Assembly: GCA_965250275.1 (NCBI GenBank)
Contig: OZ252297.1
Location: forward strand, 2,480,001 to 2,544,000
Length of the DNA: 64,000 bases
Direction: 5' to 3'
From: G965250275 sp965250275
GTDB taxonomy: Bacteria > Pseudomonadota > Alphaproteobacteria > Rhodobacterales > Rhodobacteraceae
Shown here: positions 25,088 to 35,300 of the stretch, piece after piece
Layout: the number at the start of each line of letters is the position of its first letter
Numbering within the stretch: position 1 is the stretch's first letter
Translations under genes and position numbers: made by a program
Notes under the pieces: model-generated
What the model saw: the letters and a program-made list of their open reading frames with translations, nothing else
Database searches by the model: none
Told to the model about the DNA's origin: nothing

Positions 25088-26704
25088 TTATCCCCGAACC
25101 GCGCGCATGGCCACCCCGGCCTGCGACAGGGCCGACCATATCTTTGCATCGCGTCCGTAGATGTCGCGACGATACTGGGTCTGACCCTTCGCGTTGGTGA
25201 ACGCGGTGCGGTAGATCAGATGCACGGGCACCGGTTTGTCGAGTTCGACCTTGGTTTCCTTGCCTGTGTTCAGAACCGACTTGAAGTAGCTCTCGGGGTT
25301 GCTGGTCTGCTTGGCCAGCAGGGCGTAGGCAAAATCAAAGGGATCGGCCAGACGGATGCAGCCATGCGAGTAGGCCCGCACTTCGCGCGCAAAGAGGTTC
25401 TTCTGAGGGGTGTCGTGCAGATAGATGTTGTACTTGTTGGGGAACATGAATTTGACCAAGCCCAAGGCATTGGATTTGCTCGGGGGTTGGCGCATCGCGA
25501 AGGGGAAGGTGCGCGCAGAATAGGCAGCAAAGTTCACCGCCCCCCGGTCGACCTGTCGTCCGCGGCTGTCCGTGATCACCAGATGACGTACAGCATTCGG
25601 GTTCGCCTGCAGCGCGGGCAGGTATTCCTTGGTTATGATCGAGCGTGGCACGTACCAGCTGGGGTTGATCACCATATGCTCCATCACGTCGGAGAATTCC
25701 GGTGTGCGCCGGTCGCTGGTGTTCTTGCCGATCACTGACCGCGTTTCGAATGTCATCTTTCCGGAATCGTAGATCTTGGCGCTGAAGTCGGTCAGATTCA
25801 CAAGGATATGGCGATCGCCACGGCTTCGATTCAGCCAACGCTCCCGCTCCATCGCCACAATGACGGACTGCAGGCGCTTTTCTACTGGAACGTTGATTTC
25901 GCCAATGGTGCCATTGCCGGCTACCCCGTCGACCTCCAGCCCGTGCGCAGCCTGAAACTGTTGCACGGCTGCCTGCAAGGGGGCGTCGTAGCTCGCCGAT
26001 GCACTCCGCTTGAGGTAGCCCATGGCAATCAGCCGGTTCCGCAAGGCGACCACAGCGGGCCCCGATTGACCGGGTTTTAGAGTTTCAGACCGCACCGACG
26101 GACCCCAGCCCGGGCCGGCCAGCAAACGTTCAAGCCGCAGCTTTTCTTTCATCAGCGCGGTGTATTCGGGCGTGCGGGGCGGCAACGCCCGCATGAACTT
26201 GTCAGGTGCGCTCTGGCCGAAATTCACCAGGTAAGACGTGCGATCGCGATACGGCACTTGCCGCACCATACCGCTGTCAATGCGGGACGGAATCACGACA
26301 CCGGTCTGAACGTCACGCGCGTATTGCAGGAACACGCGGCTCATCTCGACCTCAAGCAGGCCAAGGTCGCGCTGACTTCGCGCCGCTTTCATCTGGGCCA
26401 TGAGCGCGTCGAGATCATAGCGGTCAGACGGCAACCCGTGCGCATCCGCACCCTTGATGGCCTTAACCAGAGCGGCACGCCGTTTTCGGTCCTTGCCGCC
26501 CTTGCCGGTCCACAGCGGTTTGTATCCGGTTTGTTGATAATAAGCGGCGATGTCAGCGTCTTTGGACGCCGCTTCGGCAACGGCCTGCTTGAATGCGGTG
26601 ACTTGCGCGCGCGTTTCGCCCGCTCCCAAAACCAACAGTATCAATGCGGCAAACACCGCCATTCCGTGCCATCCAATTGCGCACGGACGCCTCAAAAACA
26701 TCAT
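25088..26704 (-). CDS. L,D-transpeptidase (YcbB/LdtD-like)
   Basis: Periplasmic peptidoglycan cross-linking enzyme of about 538 residues. An uncleaved or cleaved N-terminal signal lies at about residues 10-30. A scaffold domain comes first, then a peptidoglycan-binding domain near residues 210-260 (VVALRNRLIAMGYL), then the YkuD catalytic domain with the active cysteine in YSHGCIRL at about residue 449. It forms 3-3 links or anchors proteins. The ATG at 26704 sits 10 bases after AAAGGG; the in-frame GTG at 26710 is too close to that site. Confidence 0.92.
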   Translation of the reverse strand: MMFLRRPCAIGWHGMAVFAALILLVLGAGETRAQVTAFKQAVAEAASKDADIAAYYQQTGYKPLWTGKGGKDRKRRAALVKAIKGADAHGLPSDRYDLDALMAQMKAARSQRDLGLLEVEMSRVFLQYARDVQTGVVIPSRIDSGMVRQVPYRDRTSYLVNFGQSAPDKFMRALPPRTPEYTALMKEKLRLERLLAGPGWGPSVRSETLKPGQSGPAVVALRNRLIAMGYLKRSASASYDAPLQAAVQQFQAAHGLEVDGVAGNGTIGEINVPVEKRLQSVIVAMERERWLNRSRGDRHILVNLTDFSAKIYDSGKMTFETRSVIGKNTSDRRTPEFSDVMEHMVINPSWYVPRSIITKEYLPALQANPNAVRHLVITDSRGRQVDRGAVNFAAYSARTFPFAMRQPPSKSNALGLVKFMFPNKYNIYLHDTPQKNLFAREVRAYSHGCIRLADPFDFAYALLAKQTSNPESYFKSVLNTGKETKVELDKPVPVHLIYRTAFTNAKGQTQYRRDIYGRDAKIWSALSQAGVAMRAVRG

Positions 26705-27030
26705 ACCCACAATACCCTTTTGTCGCTGCTCACGCGTGTCTTATGGGAAAACCGTGAAAAAAACCCTTTGGCATGTCCATTCACAATCCAGACATCGTGG
26801 CACTTGCCCCGGAATTGATGCAGCCATGCATCGGTGCGCGTTTTTCGGCGGCGAACTGCCGCAAATGGGCGGGAAGTTGCCGAATTTGCGTTAACGTTAA
26901 AACTGGAAACAATCCCCGCTTGGCTGGCTTATTGGGCTGTGCCATAAAAATAACACATCTGGGGATGGATGAGAATGCGCCCGTAACATCGGGCGTTGGC
27001 AGGACGACAGTTTACGGGACGACGTAACAG
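26705..27030. other. 326-base divergent promoter region
   Basis: Gap between the divergently transcribed L,D-transpeptidase and DUF882 genes. It holds no convincing ORF. The only ordered feature is the 10-base palindrome TTAACGTTAA at 26891-26900, near its middle, which could be an operator for either gene. Confidence 0.6.
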
Positions 27031-27600
27031 ATGATCGAGCAGAAAAGCGCGGGTTTCACCCGCCGTGCCCTTTTGGGTGCATTCGCGGCAACGGCCGTAG
27101 CAGCGGCACCCACTTACTCCAATGCAGCAGGTTTCTTGCGCGGCGGCGGCGATATTCGCCGCATCCGGATGTATTCCGGTCGCACGGGCGAGCGCATCGA
27201 CATGATCTACTGGATCGAAGGAAAATACATAAAGGACGCGGTGCGCGAAGTGAACCACTTCATGCGGGACTGGCGCACTGACGATGTAAAGGCTATCGAC
27301 CTGCGCACGGTGGATATCATGGCTGCAGCCCACAACATGCTCGATGCAAACGAGCCATATATGCTGCTGTCCGGGTATCGCAGTCCAAAAACCAACGCGA
27401 TGCTGCGCTCACGCTCTCGCGGAGTGGCCCGCAACTCGCTGCATCTGAAAGGTCAGGCTGCTGACCTGCGCCTGTCATCGCGTTCGGTCAGCCAGGTTGC
27501 CCGTGCTGCCATGGCCTGCCGCGCTGGCGGTGTCGGCCGGTACTCACGTTCGAACTTCGTGCACATGGATTGCGGAGATGTGCGCAGCTGGGGCGGCTGA
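27031..27600 (+). CDS. DUF882 / YcbK-family peptidoglycan peptidase-like protein
   Basis: Exported protein of 189 residues of the peptidase M15-like DUF882 family. The N-terminus TRRALLGAFAATAVAAAPTY has a twin-arginine-like signal. The metal-site histidines and aspartate are in NSLHLKGQAADLR and NFVHMDCGDVRSW, matching the M15 fold that cleaves peptidoglycan peptides. Relatives sit beside L,D-transpeptidases in E. coli (ycbB-ycbK); here the same pair is divergent, which supports a shared role in cell-wall remodelling. Confidence 0.92.
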   Translation: MIEQKSAGFTRRALLGAFAATAVAAAPTYSNAAGFLRGGGDIRRIRMYSGRTGERIDMIYWIEGKYIKDAVREVNHFMRDWRTDDVKAIDLRTVDIMAAAHNMLDANEPYMLLSGYRSPKTNAMLRSRSRGVARNSLHLKGQAADLRLSSRSVSQVARAAMACRAGGVGRYSRSNFVHMDCGDVRSWGG

Positions 27601-27638
27601 TCCCCCTATCCTTCTGAGTTTTGCGCTTTCATCTGGGG

Positions 27639-27667
27639 CCCCCCGTTTCGGGGGTCTTTTCTTTTTT
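27639..27667 (+). terminator. Intrinsic terminator after the DUF882 gene
   Basis: CCCCCG and CGGGGG form a stem around TTT and are followed by a T-rich tract (TCTTTTCTTTTTT). It lies about 40 bases after the stop codon. Confidence 0.9.
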
Positions 27668-27825
27668 GAGACCGGTTGATCCCTCTCAGCGCACCTGCGC
27701 GACAGAGACATTTGGTGACTCATTGCCGGTTTCATGCCACGATACTTGAAGGAACATTTTTAGCAGACGTATTTCGACGACGCCGTAGCCGCCAGTTTAC
27801 ATGGTGCGCGGTGCAAGGGGGAACC

Positions 27826-30800
27826 ATGACGACCGGGCCGATGTTCAACGACGCGCGGGGCGCAGCGAGTTCCCTCCAGATGGCACCCCCGTTTGCCTTC
27901 AGCGATGTGACCATGACGGTCTTTCCACTGCTCGCCAATCTGTCGAGATTAAATGAGTTCATCAAAAGCTACCTCAATCAGGCCGACGACGTCGTTCAGT
28001 TTCAGCCGTTCATGCCGTTTGTGTATTTGATCATCCTCGACTACGGCAAAATGTCGGCGCGCGCGGCCAAAACAGGCTGGGTCTCACAACGCGAAGTGGC
28101 GTTTGGGATTCCGTTGCAGTGGATGGTGCCCACGCCGGATGGTCTGAAGTTTCATGATTGGGCCTTCACCACGCCATTTATCTTTGTGGACAACGAGTTG
28201 TCTTTGAGCACCGGGCGCGAGGTTTATGGCTGGCCAAAGCTGCTCGCGCGGCTTGATCCCGACACGACCCAATGGATCAATGATCCCCACGGCGCACGCA
28301 CGGTTTTTGAAATCCGCTCCCAAGCTGCTGGGGACCGCCCGGGAGACGTGGAAAAACTCCCGTTCCTGCGCGTGACGCAGCGCCCGGTCTCCGGGTTGAC
28401 CGATCTACCGCCCCGTCTCAATTCCGTGACGCGCGCCATCAGCGACTGGCCCATGGCCATGATGGGCATGGCACGCACTGGCCGGGATCTCTATCGCGCT
28501 TTTGCGGACCTGGCCGCGGATCGCTTGCGTGATGCCAACGACGCCGCGCCGCGTTCTGACGCCGCGGGCATGAGGGAGATGTTTCGCAATGTGGACCCGA
28601 AACGGATGCTGGATCCCAAGGCATGGCGCTCTGGCGTGGCCCAGGGATTGTCCGCAGCGTTTCCACAACTCTATTCGAACACGATCAACCTGAAACAGTT
28701 CCGCGATGCCGCAGACCCTGATGACACCTGCTATCAGGCCATTACTGCTGCGAAGATGCCGATCGAGAGGATTGGTGGTGGCGGTTTGCTGGGTATGAAC
28801 AACATGCTTGTCGGCCAGCTCAACGGCGGTTTCAACATCCACATCGCTAACACCACCGCTGTGCCGATTGTCAGTTCGCTGGGGCTGGAGCCATCGGACA
28901 CGCACCGTGCCAATGGCGGGCACACTGCCACCCTTAGTCCGATTAGTCCGTTCTGGATCAAGCTGGACATGCTTTATGGCAAAGGCACAACACTTGCATG
29001 GCGTCGGCGCCAAGGCGATTGGAGGACGGTCGATGGAACGCCGGGCGTGGCCGCCAGACCCAAGCCAGCGCCTGTGCCGACCGCCGCTCCAAGTGCTGCT
29101 TCGGGTCAGACAAACAAACTGATCGCCTCACCCGCCTTCATTGCGCGGCCAAGCCTCCGCCCCGCAGCTCAGATCGCCGAAAATGCCCGGCGACTGACCC
29201 GAAAGATCCAACTTATTGAACCCAGCAACCCCTTCAACACCACGCGGGGCGCCAGCGAAGCGATTGGCGGCACGTTCCGCATGCCCGACGCCCAGATGCG
29301 TGTCCTGCCCTTGCGCGCAGACCCGGAGGTGTTGGGCAAGTTCATTGACCATTACATCCAGGTGCCCGGTCACATGAAGGTGAAGCTTTGGGGCGAGCAT
29401 GTGTACATGCTCATTTCCAACTTCAAACACATGACGGCCGACCTTAACCCGGGCGCTTCCACAGCAAGCCGTGAGATCAAGTTTTCGGTGCCGGTCAAAT
29501 GTTATGATGTCTCTGAGGGCGGTGATCCCGTCGATGAGACACAGATACCAAAGTGGATTGACACCGAGGCCAAAAAAGAAGCCTGGCTGGATGGTGCGAA
29601 CAAGCTCGTCGGAACGGCGCTTGTCACGCCTTTCAGCTATGTCGATGATATGCCCCTTGCGATTGCCGAAAGTGAAGTGTTTGGCATTCCGACCTTGCGG
29701 TCAGACATCGAAAGCCCGCCGCATGGCTGGACCGATACCAAGGAGAGTTACGATATCGTTGCCGAAGCGAAGGCCATTGTGGTCCCAAGCCTTGGCACCA
29801 ACTCCGAAGGCACCGTGCATTCGCTGCTGCAAGTGCGTGCGCGTCCTGTTCTGCCCGAATGGGACACTGCCGGATGGCGGAATCTGGCCAGCACCTGGGG
29901 CCAGCAACTGGTCGCCGATATCGACAAGAAGTTGCAAGAGCGCGGGGTGCATCGTGAGCCGAACACGAACCCCAGCGCAAACCACGCGTCCTTCCCGTTC
30001 GAAGCGTCCCGCGGCCTGTTGTTGAAGGTGCTGGGCGGCGAAAGAGGGATCAACCTTCTGAGCCTGAAGCAGTTCCGGGACGCGGATGCGCCGGAAAGTG
30101 CTTGTTACCAGGGGGTTGTAGCGAAATCGCTGCGGGTTAAGAGCCTCAAGAATGTCCAGGAAATCGATGAGGACTTGTCGGTTGCAATCGCACGTTTCCC
30201 AACGCAGCCAATCGGCAAGATCCTTGGGCTGATCCCTAAGCGCACCGTGGTGACCAAAGACACCCTCGTCGACGAGTTTGAGCCCATTCGGCCCTTTGAG
30301 GTGATGGCGGATCTTGAATACGAAGGCGGCGAAACGCTCTTTGAACGCGCCGAAGACGTGGATTGGGACCGGGTGCATCAACCCGAGGGCCTGTTGGGCT
30401 GGCAGCGTGTCACACCTGAAGAAGTGGTGGCGCTCAAGGAAACGTCGCCCCCATTCAAATTTACGTTCATGTGCCACAAAGAGGGTGAAACGCACCTGGA
30501 AACGCTGCCACCGACCGAAGTCACAGACGAAACGCTGGCCATACTCGACCACAAGCGACAACAGCATGATATTCTCGATCTCAAGGTCCTTTCGAGAGCC
30601 TCTACTGTTCGGCTGTCCTGCACCGCGGATGTGTTAAATGCTTTGGACAATGGCGAAGTCGAGGATGTGGATGTCTACATCCGATCCCTGAAAAACGACC
30701 CCAGCCGTGAGAATGAGCTGGCTTTCAAAACCTATGAAGTCGCGGGCGCACTCGAACTCATCAGCCCCGCCACAATCCTGGATGTGGTTCTGAACCGAGG

Positions 30801-31386
30801 GTGGGGCCGGGAACAATCCCCCATCCTGTCACCAGTGGACCGCTGCGATTTCCGCTTGCGATGCGGAACATTTGGGCCAGAGCTTGGAGAGACGTTGTTC
30901 CCCTTGACAGAGAGCCAGTGGGGGTTCTGGCCGGCTTCGGACGACTACATGGAGCAGAGCTTGCGTCAGCAATCGGCACGAATGCTGCTTTTACGTTTTG
31001 AGTTCTGGGGTCTGATGGACGCGGCATCCGATGCCAAAAAACCCAGCGAAAAGAAAGCGGGCGAGGAATTGCTTGAATTGGCCAGAGAGATCATGCCGCC
31101 GTGGTTCAAGCCCGTTGATGAGTACCCCAAACCGAATCTGCTCGAAAGTTGCATCACTTTTGATGTCGAACACATTGGAAAGATAGGAGAATTGGCGGAA
31201 GCTTTTGAGCTGTTCAAGGAGCGTAGCGCCAATCATCCGAATTCAGAGCAACTGAGGCTTTTTCACAAACACTGGGACCGTGCTTTGCAACAAATGAGCG
31301 AGGACACCGATGATAGTGAGTGGACGAGAGAGGACGAGCTTCTAGACAGGTTACAGGAACGTCTGACCAAGATCGGTGTGCGTTAG
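27826..31386 (+). CDS. Large protein with two acetoacetate-decarboxylase-like domains
   Basis: A 1186-residue protein without a signal peptide. The first domain (about residues 20-300) has the acetoacetate-decarboxylase pattern STGREVYGWPKLL, where Lys138 aligns with the Schiff-base lysine. After a Pro/Ala-rich linker near residues 405-430, a second domain (about 470-740) repeats the fold with SEVFGIPTLR, in which Thr623 replaces the lysine, so it is probably not catalytic. The last 400 residues are related weakly or not at all. The start is set at MTTGPM, behind GGGGGAA; upstream codons are not supported. It converges on the epimerase gene, with stop codons overlapping. The substrate is unknown. 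Confidence 0.8.
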   Translation: MTTGPMFNDARGAASSLQMAPPFAFSDVTMTVFPLLANLSRLNEFIKSYLNQADDVVQFQPFMPFVYLIILDYGKMSARAAKTGWVSQREVAFGIPLQWMVPTPDGLKFHDWAFTTPFIFVDNELSLSTGREVYGWPKLLARLDPDTTQWINDPHGARTVFEIRSQAAGDRPGDVEKLPFLRVTQRPVSGLTDLPPRLNSVTRAISDWPMAMMGMARTGRDLYRAFADLAADRLRDANDAAPRSDAAGMREMFRNVDPKRMLDPKAWRSGVAQGLSAAFPQLYSNTINLKQFRDAADPDDTCYQAITAAKMPIERIGGGGLLGMNNMLVGQLNGGFNIHIANTTAVPIVSSLGLEPSDTHRANGGHTATLSPISPFWIKLDMLYGKGTTLAWRRRQGDWRTVDGTPGVAARPKPAPVPTAAPSAASGQTNKLIASPAFIARPSLRPAAQIAENARRLTRKIQLIEPSNPFNTTRGASEAIGGTFRMPDAQMRVLPLRADPEVLGKFIDHYIQVPGHMKVKLWGEHVYMLISNFKHMTADLNPGASTASREIKFSVPVKCYDVSEGGDPVDETQIPKWIDTEAKKEAWLDGANKLVGTALVTPFSYVDDMPLAIAESEVFGIPTLRSDIESPPHGWTDTKESYDIVAEAKAIVVPSLGTNSEGTVHSLLQVRARPVLPEWDTAGWRNLASTWGQQLVADIDKKLQERGVHREPNTNPSANHASFPFEASRGLLLKVLGGERGINLLSLKQFRDADAPESACYQGVVAKSLRVKSLKNVQEIDEDLSVAIARFPTQPIGKILGLIPKRTVVTKDTLVDEFEPIRPFEVMADLEYEGGETLFERAEDVDWDRVHQPEGLLGWQRVTPEEVVALKETSPPFKFTFMCHKEGETHLETLPPTEVTDETLAILDHKRQQHDILDLKVLSRASTVRLSCTADVLNALDNGEVEDVDVYIRSLKNDPSRENELAFKTYEVAGALELISPATILDVVLNRGWGREQSPILSPVDRCDFRLRCGTFGPELGETLFPLTESQWGFWPASDDYMEQSLRQQSARMLLLRFEFWGLMDAASDAKKPSEKKAGEELLELAREIMPPWFKPVDEYPKPNLLESCITFDVEHIGKIGELAEAFELFKERSANHPNSEQLRLFHKHWDRALQQMSEDTDDSEWTREDELLDRLQERLTKIGVR

Positions 31387-32375
31387 GCCGGCGCTGTTTC
31401 CCATATCAGACCACGCTGTCGGTACCACGTAATTTCATCGCGCAGCGTATCGTCCAACGGCCGCAGTTGCAGGCCCAGACCACGCTGCATCGGACCGATT
31501 TCGACCGCGCGGCTGGCGAGCGTCAGCAGAACGGGCAACGCGGGATGCTTTGCTTGCCGCCCGAGCAGGGCCGCTGCATTCTCTGTCCAGTAGAGCACCG
31601 CAGCCGCAGCCCCAAGACCCTGCCATTGCGGGGGTAAACGCCCCTGCCCCAGCTCTGAAATGCGTGCTGTCAGATCGTGCACGCTTATGTTGTAGCCGCT
31701 CAGGCGAACCGGAACGCCGAAAAGGCCGCTTTTATAGCACCGCAGGCAAGCTTCGGCGGTGTCTCGCACATCCATCACATTGATCTGATCGGGGAAGCTG
31801 GCAGGTACGGCGCCGCTCAGGACAGCCGCGACGAAACACTGACGAAACGTACGCAGATTGCCGGGCCCCAGGAAGGACGTCGGATTGGCAATCACCACGG
31901 GTTGACCGTTTTGGGCGGCTGTCATGGCCTGCGCTTCGAGCGTGCGCTTGATGCGAAAGTATGGGTGGCAGGCTGCAAGCGCCCGATCGAGGATCGGACG
32001 GTTGGCATCCGGGGTTGTCAGGTAGGAGCCGATGTAGATCAGCCCGGCGCCACAACCACGCGCGGCCTCAAGCACCTGCTGCATGCGGGTCTGTGCCCTG
32101 GTGATCCGTTCGCGGTGCGAACTGCCTTGTTCATGCAGAGACAACCCATAGGGAGCGGCCGCATCCACGATCAACTGCGCGCCTTCGCTCCAGTGCGCAA
32201 TCCTGCCCGGTTGCGCATCATCGCCGTGCAGATGCTGGACCGGAAGATCCTGCAGGTTTGCGCGCGCGCCGGGTGTGCGGGTGGTCGCCACGACATCCCA
32301 ACCCCGCGCCACCAGTGCGCGGCACAGCGATGATCCCAGATGCCCGCCCCCACCAAGAACAAGCGCGCGGCTCAT
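31383..32375 (-). CDS. NAD-dependent epimerase/dehydratase family protein
   Basis: Extended short-chain dehydrogenase of 330 residues. The nucleotide-binding motif GGGGHLG is at residues 8-14, and the catalytic Tyr-x-x-x-Lys is likely YFRIK near residue 140, after LIYIGSYLTT, which holds the usual serine. The C-terminal half, from FPDQINVMDVRDTAE, is typical of 3-beta-hydroxysteroid or dihydroflavonol-type reductases. The start overlaps the stop of the cyclase-AAA gene by four bases (ATGA), so both are one unit. It may reduce or isomerise a product of the neighbouring isoprenoid genes; the substrate is not known. Confidence 0.85.
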   Translation of the reverse strand: MSRALVLGGGGHLGSSLCRALVARGWDVVATTRTPGARANLQDLPVQHLHGDDAQPGRIAHWSEGAQLIVDAAAPYGLSLHEQGSSHRERITRAQTRMQQVLEAARGCGAGLIYIGSYLTTPDANRPILDRALAACHPYFRIKRTLEAQAMTAAQNGQPVVIANPTSFLGPGNLRTFRQCFVAAVLSGAVPASFPDQINVMDVRDTAEACLRCYKSGLFGVPVRLSGYNISVHDLTARISELGQGRLPPQWQGLGAAAAVLYWTENAAALLGRQAKHPALPVLLTLASRAVEIGPMQRGLGLQLRPLDDTLRDEITWYRQRGLIWETAPA

Positions 32376-35300
32376 TCCGCAGCGTCGGTTCCCAATAGCG
32401 CGTCGACCGCTCGCACAAAGGCAAACGGCACCGGGGTGACACAGGCGGCGCGTGCGTCCTGAAGCAGCGTTGTGGCCTCGGCTTCATTTTCGGTTCCGTC
32501 CAGAAGCTGCCTCAGACTGAAAGCGGCTCGCAGCGTGAAGTATCCCATGCCGCGTGCCGAAGCTTCGGACATGGCCCTGCGGATCTCAGCCTCCGCCGCC
32601 GCGGGGTTCGTTTCCGCCTGGCAGAGGCCGCGCAGCCGTATCAGATCGGGCAAGTAGAGCGAATCGAGCGCAGTCTGACAGGTTTCGATGGCGCCATTCA
32701 GCATCGCGAGAGCATTGTCGTTCTGCCCAGCCGCAATCAACGACTCGGCATAGTAAGACTGGAGCAGACTGAGCGGTGTGCGCTGCCCGATGGCGTCCAG
32801 AAACCCAAGCGCGGCCTGAAACTGTTCCAGCCCCTCTTCGACTTTCCCGGTCTGGCTCAGCACCCAACCGCGCCCCACCTGTCCGACAGAAATCCAGTAG
32901 GGATAGCAAAGCTCCGTCGCCCGCGCGAGCAGTTGATCCGCCAGGGCGTTTGCCGCTTCGACCTCCCCCACCATCTGCATGCCGCTCATGGTGAATCCCA
33001 GCGTGCGCGTTTCGATCTGCTTATCGCCCAGCTGTTCAGTCAGTTCCTGATTGCGCTCAGTGAATGCCAAAGAGGCGGCGAAATCGCCGCGCAGCGCGTA
33101 GATCCAGAGCATGTAGATCAGCGTGAAGGATCCGAAGTCGTCGCCAAAAGCCTGAACGCAAAGCGGGTGCATTTCGGGCGTGTAGTAGGACAACGTGCGT
33201 TCAAACGCAGCTTCCGCCCGCTCGAGTTCGCCGATGTAGATCTGCGTCACGCCGTCCATGAAATGTGCGCCCATCGCAAAGAGCGGAACATCGCTCTCTC
33301 CGAAGAGCTCAAGCGCTTCGGCTGCCAGATGCAGTGCCTTTTCCCGTTCGCCGCGAGAGGCCGCCACAACCCAGACCCCATAAAGGCTCGACAACAGCAA
33401 GGGCGTGTCCGAGATTTCCGCGCTTTGTTGTCGCGCCCGCTCAAAGGCTTCGCCGACGTCTGGCGCTGCAAATCCCACGGTGGCCAGCAAGGATTGTCCC
33501 AGCATCGCGTTCACAGAGGCTTCCAGCCGTGTTGTGTCTTCGCCTTTTGGAGCGGTTGTCAGCAACTCCAGCGCGGCGCGCAGGTGGTTGTTGGCTTCGA
33601 TCTGCGCGGCCCGTGCCGTGGCGCGTTGCCCGGCTTCGATCAGTTTCATCACCGCCTCGATTGGCATCTCTGCGCCGGCGTAGTGCCGGGCCAGGATCTC
33701 CGGTTCAATCAGCGCGGATTGCTGGGTCTCGTCCGACAGGATGGTGGCAATCCGGGCATGCAGGTCCTTGCGTTGGCGCCGCAGCAAAGAGGCATAGGCC
33801 GCGTCCTGAATCAGGGCATGTGAAAACACATAGGCATCCGGCGTGCCATCCTCTGCCGGGAAGACGATATCGGCGGCCACCAGACGGTCAATCGCGGTAT
33901 CAAGCGCGACCCCTGTGACCTCGTTCAGGGCATCCAATATCGCCAGATTGAAGCGCCGGCCGATGGTTGCGGCGATCTGGGCAACGGACTTGGCTTCGCC
34001 CAACAGGCTAAGCCGTGCCATGAGAGAGTCCTCGAGCGTGTCGGGAACCTCCAATGAGCCTCCAACAGCACTGCTGTCCATGACCACTGCGGATCGTGTC
34101 AATTCCTCGACAAACAAGGGCACGCCATCCGCTTTGGCGACGATGTCCCGCAACCGTGCCTCTGACAGACCCTGCCCCCCCATCGCGTGTTGCGCGATCT
34201 CAAGGCTCGCTTGCAAGGGAAGTCGCTGCAGATCAATTTTGGCAATCCATGGCGCGTCCTGCCAGCCGACCTCGTACCCCGGACGTTGCGTGGCCAGGAT
34301 CAGCACAGGCAGCTCAGGCAGTTCGGCAGCGACATGGCGCATCAATTCAAGCGTCGTCGGGTCCGCCCAGTGAGTGTCTTCGATCTCCAGAAGCAGCGGC
34401 CCTTTGGAGGCCTCGATAGACAGCATTTCGACCAGCAATCCGAACATGGCCAGCTTTTGCTGAGCCGCGTTCATTTCGATCGGATTTTTGGGATCTTCCG
34501 CTCCAAACTGCGCGGCCAGCAAGGCCGCAGCGTCGGGTGTGGTCGCCGCGCTGACCGCAGGGCAAATCGCAAGCTTGCGGCGGACATCGGATGGACCATC
34601 CTTGCCTTTGATACCGGCCAGCCGCGCGATCGAGGTCAGAAATGGATGCAGGGCGCTGTTCGTTTTGAAAGCCACACAGAAGTTGCGGACCCGGTGGGCA
34701 TCGGGATGGGACCGCAATGCCTCTTGTGCGAAGGAAGAGGTCAGCCAGGACTTGCCAATCCCCGGTTCGCCCTGAATCGATACGATCTGTGGTTTACCGG
34801 ACAACACTTTGGCCCAGCTCTCTCGCAGGACCGCCATCTCGGCCTCGCGGCCAATGAGTTGGTCCGCAGATCCTGTGTCGCTTACATCCTCTTCGGCCTC
34901 TCCCAAGACCTTCCAGACCTCCACGGGGTCTGCGAAGCCTTTCAGATCGAAGTCTCCAAGTGAGTCCACGTCAAAGGCGCCACCGACCAATCTGCGGGTT
35001 GTTGGCGCAATAACCACATTGCCCGGCTCGGCAATGTTTTGAAGGCGCGCGGCGAGGTTTGGTGTCTCGCCGGCGACGGCGTCAGGGTCCTGTCCGCCCT
35101 GCAAATCACCGATCACAACACGACCGGTCGCAATAGCGACGCGTGTCTGCAAGGAGACACCGGGGACGGGTTGCGCTGCGTTGATTTCAGCGACCACCTC
35201 AAGACCGGTGCGCACGGCGCGGACCGGATCGTCTTCATGCGCATTCGGATGACCGAACAGCAGCAGGCACCCATCACCATATTGCTGCAGCATCCGCCCG

